64,000 bases of DNA, taken from Kosakonia sacchari SP1. GTDB lineage: Bacteria; Pseudomonadota; Gammaproteobacteria; Enterobacterales; Enterobacteriaceae. This document shows positions 52,319-64,000 of the stretch, in pieces (the first letter of the stretch is position 1; each line of letters begins with the position of its first letter). Under the pieces are notes generated by a model. That model saw only the letters and a list, made by a program, of their open reading frames with translations. It searched no databases and was not told the origin of the DNA. The stretch covers positions 4,588,001-4,652,000 of the forward strand of contig NZ_CP007215.2 of NCBI RefSeq assembly GCF_000300455.3. Reading direction: 5' to 3'. Both the position numbers and the translations under genes were made by a program.

Positions 52319-52332
52319 ATCAAGTAGCGCGC

Positions 52333-52361
52333 ATTCTAGGGAGACAGAGGGATTGATGCAA
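52333..52361 (-). promoter_or_regulatory. Promoter of the thrU-tyrU-glyT-thrT-tufB operon
   Basis: TTGCAT (52356-52361), 17 bases and TAGAAT (52333-52338) are followed by the GC-rich GCGCGC discriminator typical of stringently controlled stable-RNA promoters. The rest of the 333-base gap up to 52651 is the upstream region of this promoter and of the divergent acetyltransferase; no gene was seen in it. Confidence 0.85.
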
Positions 52362-52651
52362 CTAAAAAATTGCACAAAACGTTCTATCGCTCACATTTTG
52401 CGCGACAAGCCGAAGAAATGCTGTAATTTCATGCAACACCGTGGAAAAAACCACCATTTTTCACGATTCATTCCTATCTATTCTCTCGGCACCCTACTCT
52501 GCTCAATACAGGACAGACCTTTGCCAGTGCAGTTGCGCTATCGTGGTGCAAATAAATGATCACTTAACGCCGATTACTCAGTGCTAATATGGAATAGTGA
52601 AATGGATCACTAATTGCATCTGCGTTATTACACCCCAGCGGAGGCATCATC

Positions 52652-53200
52652 ATGAAGATTGTTTTATTAAATGCAGCCACCTTGCCGGTCTATTGCGCGG
52701 AGCTTGCACAATTGTTACTTGATGCATTGCACAGCGGCGCATCCGTGGGGTATCAACGTGCGCTCAGCCAACAAGAAGCTGAAAGCAGCTTTTACCGTTT
52801 ACGCAGTGAATTGGAAAAAGGTGAGCAACTCATCTGGATCGCGCGGGATGAACAGGGCGTTTCGGGCAGCGTCAGTCTGCAACTCAATATGCAACCTGAA
52901 GCCCTTAACCGGGGAACTATCAAACTTCTGCTGGTACATCGCCGCGCCCGACGCACAGGTGTTGGCAAGAAGCTCATTGCTGAGCTCGAGAAGACAGCAT
53001 GTGCACGCCAGCGAGGTTTGCTATCACTTGAAGTACTGGCAGGTTCCGTCGGAGAAGCGTTCTTTCGCTCGCAAGGATACCGCTGCCTTGGTGAAATACC
53101 GGATTTTCTCTGCTCTGCGGACGGTTATTACCACCCAGCAGCCATTTATTTTAAACGCTTATTTGCTGTAAATCAGATGGTTCGTTCTATTGCCAGCTAA
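52652..53200 (+). CDS. GNAT-family N-acetyltransferase
   Basis: The 182-residue protein has the GNAT fold. Acetyl-CoA motif A reads HRRARRTGVGKKLIAELE near residue 96, followed by LLSLEVLAGS and the terminal FFRSQGYRCLGEIPDF. The substrate is unknown. GGAGG seven bases before the ATG supports the start. It stands alone between the tRNA-tufB operon and coaA, an interval without a gene in E. coli. The sequence resembles small-molecule acetyltransferases more than ribosomal Rim enzymes. Confidence 0.88.
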   Translation: MKIVLLNAATLPVYCAELAQLLLDALHSGASVGYQRALSQQEAESSFYRLRSELEKGEQLIWIARDEQGVSGSVSLQLNMQPEALNRGTIKLLLVHRRARRTGVGKKLIAELEKTACARQRGLLSLEVLAGSVGEAFFRSQGYRCLGEIPDFLCSADGYYHPAAIYFKRLFAVNQMVRSIAS

Positions 53201-53403
53201 AGTGAAGCGCGTGATGCTTTCTACGGAAAGCATCACCTCGACGCGATTTTTCATATTATTCCCTGTCATCTGGTGTTAACCTCCTGCCCATTGATCCCAC
53301 TTATTTCAATAACGTCGTGCCATAGCATTATCTTCAGAGTCTCTCTCTTACTGCGCGCAGGAAGCCAACGCAGCGAGTGATAATGGCAGGCTAATAAAAG
53401 CTT

Positions 53404-54354
53404 ATGAGTAAAAAAGAGCAAACGTTAATGACGCCTTACTTACAGTTTAATCGCAGCCAATGGGCTGCGCTTCGCGATTCTGTCCCCATGACCTTAACTG
53501 AAGGTGAGATCGCGAGATTAAAAGGCATTAATGAAGACCTTTCTTTGGAAGAAGTTGCTGAAATATATCTTCCACTTTCCCGTTTACTTAATTTCTACAT
53601 CAGTTCGAATTTGCGCCGCCAGGCCGTTCTTGAACAATTTCTCGGCACTAACGGGCAGCGTATTCCTTATATCATCAGCATTGCGGGTAGTGTTGCCGTG
53701 GGCAAAAGCACCACCGCTCGCGTCTTGCAGGCACTCCTGAGCCGCTGGCCAGAACATCGCCGTGTAGAACTCATCACGACCGATGGTTTTTTGCACCCAA
53801 ACCAGGTACTGAAAGACCGCGGCTTAATGAAGAAAAAAGGGTTTCCGCAATCTTATGATATGCACCGCCTTGTGCAGTTTGTTTCAGATATTAAATCGGG
53901 CGTGACTAACATCACCGCGCCGGTTTATTCACATCTTATTTATGATGTGATCCCCGATGGTGATAAAACGATCTCGCAACCGGATATTTTAATTCTTGAA
54001 GGGTTAAATGTTTTACAAAGCGGTATGGATTACCCACACGATCCACACCATGTATTTGTTTCCGACTTTGTTGATTTCTCTATTTATGTGGATGCACCAG
54101 AAGATCTTTTGCAAACCTGGTATATCAACCGTTTCCTGAAGTTCCGCGAAGGGGCATTTACCAATCCTGATTCTTATTTCCACAACTACGCCAAATTGTC
54201 GGAAGCCGAAGCGATTGAGATTGCGATGTCATTGTGGAAAGAAATTAACGGCTTAAATCTTAAAGAAAACATCCTGCCAACCCGCGAGCGTGCAAGCCTG
54301 ATTATGACAAAAAGCGCTAACCATGCCGTGGAACAAGTTCGGCTACGTAAATAA
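53404..54354 (+). CDS. coaA: Pantothenate kinase (type I)
   Basis: This enzyme phosphorylates pantothenate, the rate-limiting and CoA-inhibited step of CoA synthesis. Walker [13 protein letters not shown] and the substrate region [13 protein letters not shown] are intact. It is 316 residues, as in E. coli. No good ribosome-binding site precedes the ATG at 53404. A second ATG at 53428 ([12 protein letters not shown]) could also be used, and two CoaA forms of this kind are known in E. coli. It converges with birA across a shared terminator. Confidence 0.97.
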   Translation: MSKKEQTLMTPYLQFNRSQWAALRDSVPMTLTEGEIARLKGINEDLSLEEVAEIYLPLSRLLNFYISSNLRRQAVLEQFLGTNGQRIPYIISIAGSVAVGKSTTARVLQALLSRWPEHRRVELITTDGFLHPNQVLKDRGLMKKKGFPQSYDMHRLVQFVSDIKSGVTNITAPVYSHLIYDVIPDGDKTISQPDILILEGLNVLQSGMDYPHDPHHVFVSDFVDFSIYVDAPEDLLQTWYINRFLKFREGAFTNPDSYFHNYAKLSEAEAIEIAMSLWKEINGLNLKENILPTRERASLIMTKSANHAVEQVRLRK

Positions 54355-54387
54355 ATTAAAAGGGAGCATGACTGCTCCCTTTTAATT
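54354..54387. terminator. Bidirectional terminator between coaA and birA
   Basis: AATTAAAAGGGAGCA and TGCTCCCTTTTAATT form a perfect 15-base stem around TGAC, with T-rich arms in both directions. It overlaps the last base of coaA and the birA stop codon. Confidence 0.92.
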
Positions 54388-55348
54388 ATTCCGCACTACG
54401 AAGCGATATTTCTCCACCCACCCAGGGTTTAATAACGCCGTCTTGCTCAAGTAACAAAGCACCTTGCGAATCAATCCCGCGCGAGATCCCAAAAATCTCT
54501 TTTTCACCAATAATCAACTTAACCGGGCGATTAATGAAATTATCCAGCGCTTCCCAGCGGGTAAGGAAAGGCGTTAACCCTTCTTGTTCAAAGTGCTGCA
54601 AGGCGGTGCGAAGTTCAATGATCAAACGTGCCGCCAGTTGGTTGCGATCAATGCGCACACCGGCTTCCTGCAGATTAATCCAGCTCTGACTGATATCTTC
54701 TGCCTGTGTTTTACGCATCACTAGATTGACGCCAGCGCCAATGACAATTTGTGCCGCATCGCCGGTTTTTCCCGTTAATTCGACGAGGATCCCCGCGAGT
54801 TTACGATCCTGTAGATAGAGATCATTTGGCCATTTGACACGTACTTGCTCCGCACCTAAATCGCGCAGCACCTCGGCCATAACGATACCGATGACCAGGC
54901 TCAGGCCAATGGCAGCTGCCGGCCCCTGCTCAAGCCGCCAGTACATGGAAATATAGAGGTTAGCACCAAATGGAGATACCCATTTTCGACCGCGCCGCCC
55001 GCGACCAGCCTGCTGATATTCGGCAACACAGGCGTCGCCAGAGCGTAAGCCATTTAAGCGATCCAACAGGTATTGGTTGGTTGAATCGATCACCGGTAGC
55101 ACCGCAACAGAGCCTTGCGCCACCTGGCTACTGATAAAGGCTTCGTCCAGTAGCTGAATAGGTTCTGGCAAGCTGTAGCCTTTTCCCGGCACGGTGAAGA
55201 CATCTACGCCCCAATCACGCAGCGTCTGGATATGTTTGTTGATAGCCGCACGGCTCATGCCCAAACGCTCACCAAGTTGCTCGCCAGAATGGAACTCGCC
55301 GTCCGCCAGAATCGAAATCAGCGTTAATGGAACGGTATTGTCTTTCAC
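54386..55348 (-). CDS. birA: Biotin-protein ligase / biotin operon repressor
   Basis: BirA attaches biotin to AccB and, as the biotinyl-AMP-bound dimer, represses bioBFCD. The N-terminal helix-turn-helix has [19 protein letters not shown], the catalytic loop reads GRGRRGRKW, and KWPNDLY follows. The GTG at 55348, overlapping the murB stop as GTGA and preceded by GGAGG, gives 320 residues against 321 in E. coli. A longer frame to 55384 lies inside murB. Confidence 0.96.
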   Translation of the reverse strand: MKDNTVPLTLISILADGEFHSGEQLGERLGMSRAAINKHIQTLRDWGVDVFTVPGKGYSLPEPIQLLDEAFISSQVAQGSVAVLPVIDSTNQYLLDRLNGLRSGDACVAEYQQAGRGRRGRKWVSPFGANLYISMYWRLEQGPAAAIGLSLVIGIVMAEVLRDLGAEQVRVKWPNDLYLQDRKLAGILVELTGKTGDAAQIVIGAGVNLVMRKTQAEDISQSWINLQEAGVRIDRNQLAARLIIELRTALQHFEQEGLTPFLTRWEALDNFINRPVKLIIGEKEIFGISRGIDSQGALLLEQDGVIKPWVGGEISLRSAE

Positions 55349-56373
55349 GCAATAACCTCCACCGCATTCACCTCGCCAGAACATCCTATAAAGCGCACTT
55401 CTGGTTCCAGCCAGATATCAAATTTATCGCCTACGCTCTGCCGGACAAAATGTGCGAGACGCACCACATCTTCGCTCGTTGCGTGCCCGGTGTTAATCAG
55501 TACTAAAGCTTGTAAGTGATGGACAGCAGCTCCGCCTAATGAGGTTCCTTTCAACTGGCATTGATCGATCAACCAGCCTGCTGCCAGCTTCACTGAACCA
55601 TCTTCCTGTGGGTAATGCGGAGCATGAGGGAAACTTGCGAGCAGGGTGCGGGCTTGCTCAGCCGTGATCACCGGGTTTTTGAAGAAACTGCCTGCGTTTC
55701 CGTTCACTTTAGGATCCGGCAACTTGCTGGTACGCATCTGGCAAACGGAATCGAAAACTTGTTGAGGCGTTACAGTTGCGGGATCCAGACGGGTTAAATC
55801 GCCGTAGGTCAACACTGGTTGCCAGGATTTTGCCAACCGCAATCCAACAGCAGTGATGGCGTAACGATCCTGATATTCATGCTTAAAGATGCTGTCTCGG
55901 TAGCCAAAACGGCAGGTGTCTGCAGATAAACGCTGCGAATTACCGCTACTGAGCTCCATGCAATCTACATAACTGCAGACACGTTGTAACTCAACACCAT
56001 AGGCACCAATGTTTTGGATAGGAGAGGAGCCCACACAGCCTGGAATTAACGCCAGGTTTTCCAGTCCTGGCATACCTTGTTCAAGTGTCCACCGTACAAG
56101 ATTATGCCAGTTCTCTCCCGCACCGACATGTAAAAGCCATGCGTCCGCCTCTTCGTGAACGGCAATGCCTTTAATACGATTGATAATGACCGTTCCGATA
56201 AAATCTTCCAGAAACAATACGTTGCTTCCTTCGCCGAGGACCAATACGGGCTGCTGGCTTTGTACTGCAGACTGCCACGCATTGAGCAGTTGCTGCGTAT
56301 TTTCGACACAAACAATTTGGTGAGCCTGACGATCAATACCAAAGGTATTCCAGGGCTTAAGGGAGAGATTCAT
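55345..56373 (-). CDS. murB: UDP-N-acetylenolpyruvoylglucosamine reductase
   Basis: This FAD enzyme reduces enolpyruvyl-UDP-GlcNAc to UDP-MurNAc in peptidoglycan synthesis. The FAD-binding [12 protein letters not shown] and [17 protein letters not shown] and the catalytic Ser region [10 protein letters not shown] are present. It is 342 residues, as in E. coli. It lies 70 bases downstream of the second rrn terminator, the position it has beside E. coli rrnB, and is coupled to birA. Confidence 0.97.
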   Translation of the reverse strand: MNLSLKPWNTFGIDRQAHQIVCVENTQQLLNAWQSAVQSQQPVLVLGEGSNVLFLEDFIGTVIINRIKGIAVHEEADAWLLHVGAGENWHNLVRWTLEQGMPGLENLALIPGCVGSSPIQNIGAYGVELQRVCSYVDCMELSSGNSQRLSADTCRFGYRDSIFKHEYQDRYAITAVGLRLAKSWQPVLTYGDLTRLDPATVTPQQVFDSVCQMRTSKLPDPKVNGNAGSFFKNPVITAEQARTLLASFPHAPHYPQEDGSVKLAAGWLIDQCQLKGTSLGGAAVHHLQALVLINTGHATSEDVVRLAHFVRQSVGDKFDIWLEPEVRFIGCSGEVNAVEVIA

Positions 56374-56452
56374 TAGCGCTATCCTGATGCAAAAACACGG
56401 CTAGTTTACCGCATCCGAAGGGGGAGCGCTTGTGGTGTTTAACTGCATAAAA

Positions 56453-56482
56453 ACGCAAAAAGGCCATCCGTCAGGATGGCCT
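56453..56482 (-). terminator. rrn operon terminator (second copy)
   Basis: AGGCCATCC (56461-56469) and GGATGGCCT (56474-56482) are followed by a T-rich tail on the minus strand. It is identical to the first copy. Homology to the first operon ends at 56444. Confidence 0.9.
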
Positions 56483-56495
56483 CTTCACTGGTTTG

Positions 56496-56615
56496 ATGCC
56501 TGGCAGTTCCCTACTCTCGCATGGGGAGACCCCACACTACCATCGGCGCTACGGCGTTTCACTTCTGAGTTCGGCATGGGGTCAGGTGGGACCACCGCGC
56601 TGTTGCCGCCAGGCA
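56496..56615 (-). rRNA. rrf: 5S ribosomal RNA (second rrn operon)
   Basis: The 120 bases appear identical to the first copy. It lies between the 23S gene and the terminator next to murB. Confidence 0.97.
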
Positions 56616-56707
56616 AATTCTGTTTATCAGACCGCTTTTACGTTCTGATGTAATCTGTCATCAAGCTGATTTCATGTCTCTCACCGCCAAAACATCTTCG
56701 GCGTTGT

Positions 56708-59614
<2,907 letters not shown>

Positions 59615-59795
59615 TCACAACCCGAAGATGTTTCTTTCGATTCATCATCGCGCTGTAAAAATTTGAGAGACTCACAGAACAGTTCACACTGTTCAGTGTT
59701 TCAATTTTCAGCTTGATCCAGATTTTTAAAGAGCAAAACTTCGCAGCACACACAGAATGTGTACTCTGAAGTTTTCTTGTGCCGAACAGTAAAGA

Positions 59796-59871
59796 TGGTG
59801 GAGCTATGCGGGATCGAACCGCAGACCTCCTGCGTGCAAAGCAGGCGCTCTCCCAGCTGAGCTATAGCCCC
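59796..59871 (-). tRNA. alaT: tRNA-Ala (UGC)
   Basis: A 76-base cloverleaf with encoded CCA. The acceptor is GGGGCTA and the anticodon loop TTTGCAC gives UGC. It is the 23S-proximal spacer tRNA. The Ile-Ala pair is what E. coli rrnA, rrnD and rrnH carry. Confidence 0.97.
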
Positions 59872-59888
59872 ATCGTAGTTAAATCCCG

Positions 59889-59979
59889 TATACCCGTAAT
59901 TCATTCTGAGACAAGGCGGGGTGACGCGAAGCATACATCTGTATGTGAGCGTTGCCACAACGCAGTATCAGCATGAATT
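59889..59979 (-). repeat. Palindromic ERIC-like repeat between tRNA-Ile and tRNA-Ala
   Basis: AATTCATTCTGAG (59898-59910) and TCAGCATGAATT (59968-59979) are inverted ends with one mismatch over 12 bases. The centre holds CATAC/GTATG. A TATACCC, as at ERIC ends, precedes it at 59889. It makes the spacer about 108 bases, against about 42 in E. coli. The family is not assigned. Confidence 0.6.
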
Positions 59980-60056
<77 letters not shown>

Positions 60057-60128
60057 GCAGAGATTTTTTACTGCTCGTTATTTCATCAGACAATCTGTGT
60101 GGACACTGCAGAGGCAGGTTCTTTAAGG

Positions 60129-61668
<1,540 letters not shown>

Positions 61669-61818
61669 AAAAGTTTGATGCTCAATGTTTCTTTATTTCT
61701 AAAGAAAAGAACTTCGTAATGAATTACGTGTTCACTCACTGAGACTTGGTATTCATTTTTCGTCCGAGGACGTCAAGAATCCAGTCACCCTGAGTGCCCA
61801 CACAGATTGTCTGATAAA

Positions 61819-61831
61819 TTGTTAAAGAGCA
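61819..61831 (-). promoter_or_regulatory. rrn leader boxA antitermination element (second copy)
   Basis: TGCTCTTTAACAA on the minus strand, as in the first operon. Leader homology ends directly beyond it. Confidence 0.85.
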
Positions 61832-61867
61832 GTGCCGCCTCGCTTTTTGCTGCGGCGCGGGTTGCGT

Positions 61868-61895
61868 ATACTACGCTTTCCCGCCATGAAGTCAA
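61868..61895 (-). promoter_or_regulatory. rrn P2 promoter (second copy)
   Basis: TTGACT (61890-61895), 16 bases and TAGTAT (61868-61873). The spacer differs from the first operon, so the promoter regions are not part of the repeat. Confidence 0.88.
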
Positions 61896-61965
61896 CTGTT
61901 TATTTTCAGAATTCTTCACCTGACAGGCCGGTGTGTTTGCCGTTGTGCCGTGTCAGTGGAGGCGC

Positions 61966-61993
61966 ATTATAGGGAGTTAATTCCCGCTGACAA
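61966..61993 (-). promoter_or_regulatory. rrn P1 promoter (second copy)
   Basis: TTGTCA (61988-61993), 16 bases and TATAAT (61966-61971), followed by GCGCC. The 377-base gap to hemG holds these promoters and AT-rich upstream DNA, with no gene. Confidence 0.9.
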
Positions 61994-62045
61994 GTATAAA
62001 TTTAAAAAAAGTTTTCGTTCGCTTAATTTTCAGTCGCAACGGCCG

Positions 62046-62588
62046 CTAATCGGTCGATTTGCACTTTAATTGAGCGATTTCGCGGGCAAAACTCGCTACA
62101 TGCTGCCAGTCGGTATAGACAACTTCCTTAGTGGGATTCGTTTCGCCGCCGGTCATCTTCATAATCAGTTGAATCATCAAGCGGTCATACCAGCGATAAT
62201 GTGGATAACGCAGCGCACCGGCAAACACCGCACACTGATCTGGCTGCCACGGTGAAGAGAGTAAAAATTTACGTGTATAGCTATTGGTTTGCGGAGAACT
62301 TTTCTCAGGCTTCCGCGCAACAAGGTTAACGGAGTAGAACGCGCTCGGTAAGGCATTCAGCTGCTGCAGATGTTTTTTCACGAAGCTCGCCAGCGCCGGG
62401 TGGAAATGGCCGTAACGGATAGACGCGCCAATTACCACGCGTTCATAGTTATCCCATTCAATCTCTGGCGTACGGTTCAGGTTCACCACATCCGCATAAA
62501 TGCCGAGCTCTTTCAGCTCGGACGCCAGGTAAGAGGCGATTTCCCGCGTTTGCCCATCCCGGGTCGAAAATAGAATCAATGTTTTCAC
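62046..62588 (-). CDS. hemG: Menaquinone-dependent protoporphyrinogen oxidase
   Basis: This flavodoxin-like enzyme oxidises protoporphyrinogen IX to protoporphyrin IX with quinone as acceptor. The FMN loop [13 protein letters not shown] and the long-chain flavodoxin insert are present. It is 180 residues against 181 in E. coli. The start is GTG with GGGAG six bases upstream. It follows trkH after 11 bases, the trkH-hemG-rrnA order of E. coli. Confidence 0.97.
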   Translation of the reverse strand: MKTLILFSTRDGQTREIASYLASELKELGIYADVVNLNRTPEIEWDNYERVVIGASIRYGHFHPALASFVKKHLQQLNALPSAFYSVNLVARKPEKSSPQTNSYTRKFLLSSPWQPDQCAVFAGALRYPHYRWYDRLMIQLIMKMTGGETNPTKEVVYTDWQHVASFAREIAQLKCKSTD

Positions 62589-62599
62589 GTCACGCTCCC

Positions 62600-64000
62600 T
62601 TATTCACGCCAGAAAGTTGGGGTAAACAGTACCAATAATGTGAAGACTTCAAGGCGACCAAACAGCATATTCGCGATGAGGATCCACTTCGCCACCGGGT
62701 TCATACTCGCGAAGTTATCAGCAACTACGCCCAGCCCCGGCCCCAGGTTATTCAGCGTGGCGACAACCGAAGCAAAGGCAGAAAAGTCATCAACACCCGT
62801 AGCGATAATCGCCAGCATGCTGATAATAAACACCAGCGCATAGGCAGAAAAAAACCCCCATACCGCTTCAAGAATACGTTCCGGCAAGGCGCGATTCCCA
62901 AGCTTGATGCTGTAAACCGCATTCGGGTGCACCAGACGTTTCAGCTCGCGGTTACCCTGTTTGAACAGCAGCAATATGCGGATCACTTTCAAACCACCAC
63001 CGGTAGAACCCGCACAGCCACCAATAAACGCCGAACACAATAGCAGCACCGGCAAGAACAGCGGCCAACGCGCAATACTGTCGGTAGTAAACCCGGCAGT
63101 GGTTGCCATCGACACCACCTGGAAGAAGGCCTGGTTCACCGTCGTCACCGCAGAGCTGTAAACATCGTGGAACCACAGCACCACAGTGCAGATCACCACC
63201 AGCGTCAGTTGCACGCCAATAAACATTCTGAATTCAGGATCGCGCCAGTAAACTTTCAGGCTGCGCCCGCTCAGTAAAGAGAAGTGCAGGCCGTAGTTAC
63301 AGCCAGAGATCAATAAGAAGATAGCAATGATGGTGTTGATAGTTGGGCTATTGAAGTAACCCACACTGGCATCGTGTGTCGAAAAGCCGCCGATGGCGAT
63401 GGTCGCGAAGCTGTGGCCGATGGCATCAAAAGCGGGCATTCCGGCAAACCACAGCGCCAGCGCGCACGCTACGGTCAACAACACATAAATAAGCCACAGC
63501 GTTTTCGCCGTTTCGGCAATACGCGGACGCATTTTGTTATCTTTCAGCGGCCCGGGCATTTCCGCGCGGTAAAGCTGCATCCCCCCCACGCCCAGAATCG
63601 GCAGTATCGCGACCGCCAGGACAATGATCCCCATCCCGCCAAACCATTGCAGCATCTGGCGGTAGAAGAGGATGGCATGCGGCAACGAATCCAACCCTAC
63701 CAGCGTGGTCGCCCCGGTTGTCGTCAGGCCAGAGAAGGATTCAAAAAAAGCGTCGGTCACCGTCAGGTTCGGGCTTTCCGAGAAAATAAACGGCAGCGCG
63801 CCCACACTCCCCAGCACGGTCCAGAACAGCACGACGATCAAAAAACCTTCGCGGGATTTCAGTTCCTTTTTCTCCCGACGGTTCGGCCACCACAGCATGG
63901 AGCCAATTACCAACGCAGCGAAAAAGGTCTGGGTAAATGCACGACCCGCACCATCGCGGTAAATAAGGGCTACCAGTCCGGGTAAGATCATCGTTCCGGA
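62600..64000 (-). CDS. trkH: Trk potassium uptake protein TrkH, N-terminus beyond the window
   Basis: This is the membrane subunit of the Trk K+ uptake system, working with TrkA. The four pore-loop repeats are visible (for example [33 protein letters not shown] and NNLGPGLG), along with multiple membrane helices. The frame remains open at the window edge, reading [10 protein letters not shown], which corresponds to about residue 18 of the 483-residue E. coli protein. About 17 N-terminal residues are therefore missing, and the internal Met is not the start. It is co-transcribed with hemG. Confidence 0.95.
   Translation of the reverse strand, partial: SGTMILPGLVALIYRDGAGRAFTQTFFAALVIGSMLWWPNRREKKELKSREGFLIVVLFWTVLGSVGALPFIFSESPNLTVTDAFFESFSGLTTTGATTLVGLDSLPHAILFYRQMLQWFGGMGIIVLAVAILPILGVGGMQLYRAEMPGPLKDNKMRPRIAETAKTLWLIYVLLTVACALALWFAGMPAFDAIGHSFATIAIGGFSTHDASVGYFNSPTINTIIAIFLLISGCNYGLHFSLLSGRSLKVYWRDPEFRMFIGVQLTLVVICTVVLWFHDVYSSAVTTVNQAFFQVVSMATTAGFTTDSIARWPLFLPVLLLCSAFIGGCAGSTGGGLKVIRILLLFKQGNRELKRLVHPNAVYSIKLGNRALPERILEAVWGFFSAYALVFIISMLAIIATGVDDFSAFASVVATLNNLGPGLGVVADNFASMNPVAKWILIANMLFGRLEVFTLLVLFTPTFWRE

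Noticed and set aside
52353..52559. 68-codon plus-strand ORF in the tRNA upstream region
   Set aside because: It overlaps the stringent tRNA operon promoter, has no ribosome-binding site and gives a product without recognisable features.

Overview
This is chromosomal DNA from an enterobacterium close to the Enterobacter/Kosakonia/Klebsiella group. Protein lengths and sequences are near-identical to E. coli for MetH, AceBAK, MetA, PurHD, ThiCEFSGH, RpoBC, the L11-L1-L10-L12 ribosomal proteins, NusG, SecE, TufB, BirA and MurB. Gene order is that of the E. coli 90-minute region, read in reverse. No phage, plasmid, CRISPR array or complete insertion sequence was seen. Genus and species cannot be fixed from the window alone.

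Layout. 1-1080: two unrecognised genes, one of them a membrane protein cut by the window edge, where E. coli has yjbB. 1.3-13.7 kb: metH, an unknown divergent gene, iclR, a cdsA-family remnant, aceK-aceA-aceB, metA and yjaA. 14.1-19.6 kb: an rrn operon (16S, tRNA-Glu, 23S, 5S) with the rrnE neighbourhood. 19.8-27.7 kb: purHD, yjaH, hupA, yjaG, nfi, hemE, nudC and rsd; zraPSR is absent. 27.7-33.4 kb: a TPP riboswitch and thiCEFSGH. 33.6-38.1 kb: an accessory insert between thiH and rpoC with a membrane diguanylate cyclase, an orphan PTS IIB/IIA pair, a membrane-anchored AraC-type regulator and a secreted alpha/beta hydrolase. 38.2-52.3 kb: rpoC-rpoB-rplL-rplJ-rplA-rplK-nusG-secE, then tufB with four upstream tRNA genes. 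52.6-56.4 kb: a GNAT acetyltransferase, coaA, birA and murB. 56.4-61.9 kb: a second rrn operon (16S, tRNA-Ile, tRNA-Ala, 23S, 5S). 62.0-64.0 kb: hemG and trkH, which is cut by the window edge.

The core genes are growth machinery: transcription, translation, purine, thiamine, haem and methionine synthesis, and the glyoxylate shunt. Visible controls include an IclR operator at aceB, MetJ boxes at metA, a PurR box at purH, the TPP riboswitch at thiC, the L10 leader and rplL-rpoB attenuator, and stringent-type promoters at both rrn operons and the tRNA-tufB operon.

The most unusual points are: (i) an ERIC repeat sitting inside the P3 stem of the thiC TPP riboswitch, with ends that have changed in a pairing-preserving way; (ii) an rrn operon whose upstream flank is that of E. 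coli rrnA (trkH-hemG, Ile/Ala spacer) and whose downstream flank is that of rrnB (murB-birA), which implies inter-rrn rearrangement or a false assembly join; (iii) a palindromic repeat between tRNA-Ile and tRNA-Ala; (iv) a CdsA-family C-terminal relic between iclR and aceK; and (v) the thiH-rpoC accessory insert.
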